DNA of 61,960 nt from assembly GCA_902495305.1 (NCBI GenBank), contig CABUWG010000004.1, positions 1 to 61,960 of the forward strand, in the 5' to 3' direction. How positions within the stretch are numbered: the stretch's first letter is position 1; every line of letters starts with the position of its first letter. Under the pieces are notes generated by a model. It was not told where the DNA came from and did no database searches. It saw only the letters and a program-made list of their open reading frames with translations. A program made the position numbers and the translations under genes. The stretch comes from an uncultured Pseudomonadota bacterium. GTDB taxonomy: Bacteria > Pseudomonadota > Alphaproteobacteria > RF32 > CAG-239. Below, one piece after another: positions 58,417-61,960 of this stretch.

Positions 58417-59352
58417 ATGAAAAAAATTTATAATTCAATTACGGAAATGGTGGGGCATACGCCGCTGCTGAAATTGTCCCGTCTGGCAAAAAAACATAAG
58501 CTGAAAGCAAAGCTTTTGGGAAAATGCGAGGCGTATAATCCGGTTTTTTCGGTCAAAGACCGTGTGGCCAAGCAAATGTTGGAAAATGCCGAAAAATCAG
58601 GTCCGGTGACCGAGGATACGGTTTTTGTGGAGGCAACGTCCGGCAATACCGGCATTGCTTTGGCGGCAATGTGTGCGGCCAAAGGCTATAAGCTGGTGAT
58701 TACCATGCCGGAGAATATGTCAAAAGAACGGATTATGCTGATGCGGCTGTTCGGAGCCGAGGTTATTCTGACGCCGGCAGAAGACGGAATGTCCGGCGCT
58801 ATTGCCAAGGCCGATATGCTGGCAGAAAAAAATCCGAACGTGGTTTTGTTGCGTCAGTTTGAGAATCCGGCGAATCCGGAAGCGCATAAACTTGGGACCG
58901 GCATTGAGATCTTTGAAGATACCGGCGGGGAGGTTGATGCCGTCGTTATTGCGGTCGGAACGTCCGGAACGCTGAACGGCGTTGCTTCGACATTGAAAAG
59001 TTATAATCCTGATTTGTATGTGGTGGCGGTTGAGCCGAAAAACAGTGCGGTTTTGACCGGAGGAGACAAAGGTATTCACAAAATTCCGGGGATTGGCGCC
59101 GGATTTGTGCCGGTGTTTTATGATGCCTCGCTGGTTGATGAAGTTTTTGACATTGCCGATGAAGCTGCGGCGTCTATGGCCAGAGAATGTGCGCAGACAG
59201 AGGGGCTGCCGGTCGGAATTTCTGCCGGTGCGGCGCTTTCTGCCGCCGTGGAACTCGGCCAGCGGGACGAGATGAGAGGCAAGACGATTGTTGTTGTTCT
59301 GCCTGACGCGGCCGAACGTTATCTTTCAACAGGATTATTGGATCAGGACTGA
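58417..59352 (+). CDS. cysK: Cysteine synthase (O-acetylserine sulfhydrylase family)
   Basis: A 311-residue PLP enzyme: VGHTPLLKLSRL, SVKDRVAKQML with the PLP lysine, VEATSGNTGIALA for substrate binding, VGTSGTLNGVAS for the phosphate, and GISAGAAL near the end. It makes cysteine from O-acetylserine and sulfide. GGGAGG is 6 or so bases before the ATG; a much longer open frame upstream has no start support and overlaps the gene opposite. A CysM or related paralogue cannot be excluded. Confidence 0.92.
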   Translation: MKKIYNSITEMVGHTPLLKLSRLAKKHKLKAKLLGKCEAYNPVFSVKDRVAKQMLENAEKSGPVTEDTVFVEATSGNTGIALAAMCAAKGYKLVITMPENMSKERIMLMRLFGAEVILTPAEDGMSGAIAKADMLAEKNPNVVLLRQFENPANPEAHKLGTGIEIFEDTGGEVDAVVIAVGTSGTLNGVASTLKSYNPDLYVVAVEPKNSAVLTGGDKGIHKIPGIGAGFVPVFYDASLVDEVFDIADEAAASMARECAQTEGLPVGISAGAALSAAVELGQRDEMRGKTIVVVLPDAAERYLSTGLLDQD

Positions 59353-59358
59353 AAAATT

Positions 59359-60300
59359 ATGTTGTTTAATAAAGTTGCGATTATCGGTGTCGGATTAATC
59401 GGCTCTTCTTTGGCGCGGGTTATCCGTCATAATCATCTGGCAAAAATTATTACCGGCTTTGACAATAATCCGGAATATCTTCGCAAGGCCAAAGAAATCG
59501 GCGTTATTGACGAAGCCGCCGAAAACGCTGCCGGTGCGGCTGCCGAGGCCGATCTGGTGGTTTTGGCCACGCCGGTCGGGGCGTATGGCGCGATTAGCGC
59601 AAAAATTGTGCCGGTGATGAAAAAAGGCGCGGTGATTACGGATGTCGGTTCGGTCAAAAAATATGCCGCGGCGGAAATCGAGAAGCATATTCCGTCCGGA
59701 AGCGGGATTATTTATGTTCCCGGACATCCGGTTGCCGGTACCGAAAAGTCTGGTCCCGAAGCCGGATTTTTGGAATTGTTTGAAGGGCGCTGGTGCATCT
59801 TGACCCCCGGAAAATTTGCCACGCCGGAAGCGACGGCAAAAGTTTCGGCGATGTGGCAGGCGGCAAAGATGAAAATTGACACCATGACACCGGATCATCA
59901 TGACAAGGTGATGGCGGCGGTTTCGCACCTTCCGCACCTGATTGCTTTTTCCATTGTCGGGACGGTGGCCGATTTGGAAGGCTATGAAAAACAGGAAATT
60001 ATCAAGTATTCGGCTTCCGGTTTTCGGGATTTTACCCGTATTGCCGGTTCTGACCCGACAATGTGGCGGGATATTCTGCTGAATAACAAAGAGACTATTC
60101 TGGAGCTGATTCAACGTTTTGTCGAGGATTTGATTGCCCTGCAGCGCAATATCCGCTGGGACGAGGGAGATAAGCTGTTTGAGCTTTTTTCGCGGACGCA
60201 GAAAATTCGCAAAGAGGTTATTGAAGCCAAGCAGGATCAGCCGGAAATCGAAAAGAAAATTCTGGCCGAACTTAACCGTGAGAATAGTCTTGATAAATAA
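59359..60300 (+). CDS. tyrA: Prephenate (or arogenate) dehydrogenase
   Basis: A 313-residue enzyme of the TyrA family: VGLIGSSLARVI Rossmann loop, VVLATPVGAYGA, VTDVGSVK, VPGHPVAGTEKSGPEAG and SHLPHLIAFS with the catalytic histidine. It makes 4-hydroxyphenylpyruvate or tyrosine. It begins 6 bp after cysK. Confidence 0.92.
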   Translation: MLFNKVAIIGVGLIGSSLARVIRHNHLAKIITGFDNNPEYLRKAKEIGVIDEAAENAAGAAAEADLVVLATPVGAYGAISAKIVPVMKKGAVITDVGSVKKYAAAEIEKHIPSGSGIIYVPGHPVAGTEKSGPEAGFLELFEGRWCILTPGKFATPEATAKVSAMWQAAKMKIDTMTPDHHDKVMAAVSHLPHLIAFSIVGTVADLEGYEKQEIIKYSASGFRDFTRIAGSDPTMWRDILLNNKETILELIQRFVEDLIALQRNIRWDEGDKLFELFSRTQKIRKEVIEAKQDQPEIEKKILAELNRENSLDK

Positions 60301-60348
60301 GAGATTATTTTATATTCTGAACAGAAATGAACTAATGATTGGATAAAA

Positions 60349-61455
60349 ATGAACCCGCAGTCTATTCTTGGAAAATATTTGACCAAACAGATTATTTACA
60401 ATTTTTTGGCCGTTTTGTTGATGGTTATGGGAATTGTCATGCTGTTTGAAGTGGTTGAGCTGCTGCGCCGCGCTTCGGGACGTGATGACGCTTCTTTCGG
60501 TTTTATTATGCAGATGGCTTTTACCAAGCTGCCCAAAACGGTTGAGATGGTTTTTCCGTTTGTGATGATGATTGCGGCGATGATTACGTTCTGGAAGCTC
60601 AGCAAAAGCAATGAGTTTGTGATTATTCGCAGTGCCGGCGTTTCTATCTGGGGATTTTTGGCGCCGGTTTTGCTGGCGACTTTTTTGATCGGTGTGGTGA
60701 ATGTGACGGTTGTGAATCCGATTTCCGCCCGAATGAATGAGTTGTACGAGACGTTGGATTACCGTTTTAAGACCCGTAATCCCAAAGCGGTTTTGTTTTC
60801 CGAAAAAGGGTTGTGGCTGCGGGAAGCGATTGCGGCCGACAAGTTTCTTTATTTGCAGGCAAAATCCGTGCGTCAGGAGCAAAACAGCCTTTTTTTACGC
60901 GGCGTGACGATTTTGGAAATGAACAGGGAATCGCAGAATCTGCGACGGGTAGAAGCTTATGCCGCCAATCTGAAAGGCGATGAGTTTGAGCTGATTAACG
61001 TGAAAGTTTATGAACCCGGAAAGCCGACGCTGTCTTTGGACAAGGTTATGTACAAGACAACGTTGACAATTGAGCGGATTAAAGAAAATTTTGTAGAGCC
61101 GGAATCTATTTCTTTTTGGGATTTGCCTGATACCATACGTTTTTATGAAATGTCAGGCTTTTCGGCGCAAAAGCACTGGCTGCGTTATCTTTCCCTGCTG
61201 GCTTCGCCCTTTTTGCTCTGTTCCATGGTTCTTGTTGCCGCCGTTTTTGCCCTGCGTCCGAACAACCGGCGGGGCGGGGTGATGTATCTGATTGTCGGCG
61301 GCCTTTCCACCGGTTTTATTGTCTACTTCATGTCGCAAGTCATTTATGCCTTTGGGGTCAACAATGTTATCCCCGGTTTTTTGGCGGTTTGGACGCCGGC
61401 GTTAATTGTGATGATGATTAGTGTGTCGGTTCTCCTCCATCTCGAAGACGGGTAA
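60349..61455 (+). CDS. lptG: LPS export permease LptG
   Basis: A 368-residue YjgP/YjgQ-family protein: paired N-terminal helices, the FVIIRSAGVSIWGFL coupling segment near 90, a periplasmic jellyroll and three C-terminal helices. The partner LptF is in a separate operon 5 kb away. A family I palindrome begins at its stop codon. Confidence 0.9.
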   Translation: MNPQSILGKYLTKQIIYNFLAVLLMVMGIVMLFEVVELLRRASGRDDASFGFIMQMAFTKLPKTVEMVFPFVMMIAAMITFWKLSKSNEFVIIRSAGVSIWGFLAPVLLATFLIGVVNVTVVNPISARMNELYETLDYRFKTRNPKAVLFSEKGLWLREAIAADKFLYLQAKSVRQEQNSLFLRGVTILEMNRESQNLRRVEAYAANLKGDEFELINVKVYEPGKPTLSLDKVMYKTTLTIERIKENFVEPESISFWDLPDTIRFYEMSGFSAQKHWLRYLSLLASPFLLCSMVLVAAVFALRPNNRRGGVMYLIVGGLSTGFIVYFMSQVIYAFGVNNVIPGFLAVWTPALIVMMISVSVLLHLEDG

Positions 61456-61590
61456 AAAACGCGTATAATGGCCGACTAATACAGATTTAGCGGGCTGGAG
61501 AAATGCTCATGTACCTCTATGTACACTCCGCTTTCTCCACCCTAAAATCTTATTATTCGGCTCATTCTCCGCGTTTTTTACAGCGGCCTG
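61455..61590. repeat. Palindromic repeat family I, copy 3
   Basis: Outer arms GTAAAAAACGCG and CGCGTTTTTTAC; TATAATGGCCGA joint pairing with TCGGC; CTAATACAGATTTAG with CTAAAATCTTATTAT; inner arms GGGCTGGAGAAA and TTTCTCCACCC; tip ATGTACCTCTATGTACACT. It is the most complete copy and starts at the lptG stop. Confidence 0.82.
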
Positions 61591-61727
61591 AAGGGGCGCT
61601 TGGAATAGAGAAAATTGAGGCTAAGTCATGTATGTCTTTATACACTCCTGTTGCCGGAGTTGCTTTTCTCTTTCTTATTTCCACCCTCTTTTGTTGCCGC
61701 TTTTCTTATTTTATTTTCCGGTTTTGA
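61591..61727. repeat. Further family I unit and pyrimidine-rich run
   Basis: AGAGAAAA (about 61606-61613) and TTTTCTCT (about 61662-61669) flank a second tip with ATGTATGTCTTTATACACTCCTG, the same tip as copy 1. A T-rich stretch similar to 9470-9610 follows. Confidence 0.6.
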
Positions 61728-61915
61728 TTTTTTCATATAGTTGGTTATTTCTTTTCGCTACTTTTGTCATGCTACAAAAGTAGCCCAAAAAAGCTAGCCC
61801 GCTCTCGCTTTCTAAGCTTTCAAGAAAAAGGCCGGGAGGCCGGCAGCCACAAACGTCGCTACGCTCCACTATATAGTGCTTCAATTTTACCTCTTTTTCT
61901 CAAAAGCTAAGAAGT
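61728..61915. repeat. Palindromic repeat family II, copy B
   Basis: TTTTTTCATATAGTTGG-type start as in copy A. The first hairpin CTACTTTTG/CAAAAGTAG (about 61758-61786) and the second arms AGAAAAAG (61823-61830) and CTTTTTCT (61893-61900) keep pairing with bases different from copy A. The inner CGTCGCTACGCTCCA and flanks TCTAAGCTTTCA and CAAAAGCTAAGAA are the same. Confidence 0.75.
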
Positions 61916-61935
61916 TGCTCGCGAAGGGCAAATCA

Positions 61936-61960
61936 ACTTAGGCATCTAGGCTCGCAGTGG
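61936..61960 (+). repeat. CTTAGGCATCTAGG repeat, cut by window end
   Basis: CTTAGGCATCTAGGCTCGCAG at the window end matches the segments at 28060-28128 and 34739-34803. Confidence 0.7.

Overview
The window reads as the replication-origin region of an AT-leaning alphaproteobacterium. The evidence is gene order. A leftward block parB-parA-rsmG ... mnmG-mnmE ... rho and a rightward block coaE-dnaQ-(x)-secB-tim44-mltA-x-smr flank a gene-poor segment (about 16.30-16.77 kb) with DnaA boxes and TTAA-N7-TTAA (CtrA-type) sites. Three parS-like palindromes lie within 8 kb of parAB. A Mic60/HemY pair, an MnmE ending in CIGK and split LptF/LptG also fit an alphaproteobacterium. Many lineage-specific genes and repeats suggest an uncultured, perhaps host- or gut-associated lineage; that last point is inference only.

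Layout. 0-9.4 kb: a partial small HTH-like gene with a structured leader, an Fe-S protein related to ferredoxin-thioredoxin reductase, parB, parA, rsmG, a PHP phosphatase, a divergent MurA homologue, three tandem HD-domain paralogues and mnmG, all leftward. 9.4-10.5 kb: a gene-free repeat field. 10.5-16.3 kb: a second copy of the small HTH gene with its leader, mnmE, a HAD phosphatase, a large unknown membrane protein and rho. 16.3-16.8 kb: candidate oriC. 16.8-28.8 kb: coaE, dnaQ, secB (leftward), a Tim44-like gene, mltA, smr, nth and tsaD (leftward), a mitofilin-domain gene, hemY, and an ADP-dependent sugar kinase that is unexpected in this group. 29-34.4 kb: rbfA-truB-rpsO-pnp, interrupted by two unknown genes. 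34.4-38 kb: palindromic repeats and small unknown, mostly membrane genes. 38-48.9 kb: rplY-pth-ychF, two unknowns, trmL, ampG, hslVU, hemW (with an in-frame palindromic insertion), an EamA-like transporter, aroK and xerD. 48.9-55 kb: a zeta-type kinase with a small partner, then rsmA-surA-lptD-lptF, all leftward. 55-61.5 kb: SDR, yicC-gmk, a periplasmic unknown, cysK, tyrA, lptG. 61.5 kb to the end: repeats.

The strongest unexplained signals are RNA- or repeat-like. (1) A roughly 200-nt leader occurs in two copies, each directly upstream of the same small HTH-like gene. Its stems differ between copies but stay complementary, and it ends in a terminator hairpin and an anti-Shine-Dalgarno segment, so it looks like an undescribed cis-regulatory RNA. 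(2) Two families of long palindromes keep their joints and tips fixed while the arm sequences differ from copy to copy yet remain self-complementary. They sit just after operon ends. (3) A related palindrome is inserted in frame inside hemW. (4) A class of unknown genes lacks a Shine-Dalgarno sequence and carries an ATTATTAA-like motif just upstream.
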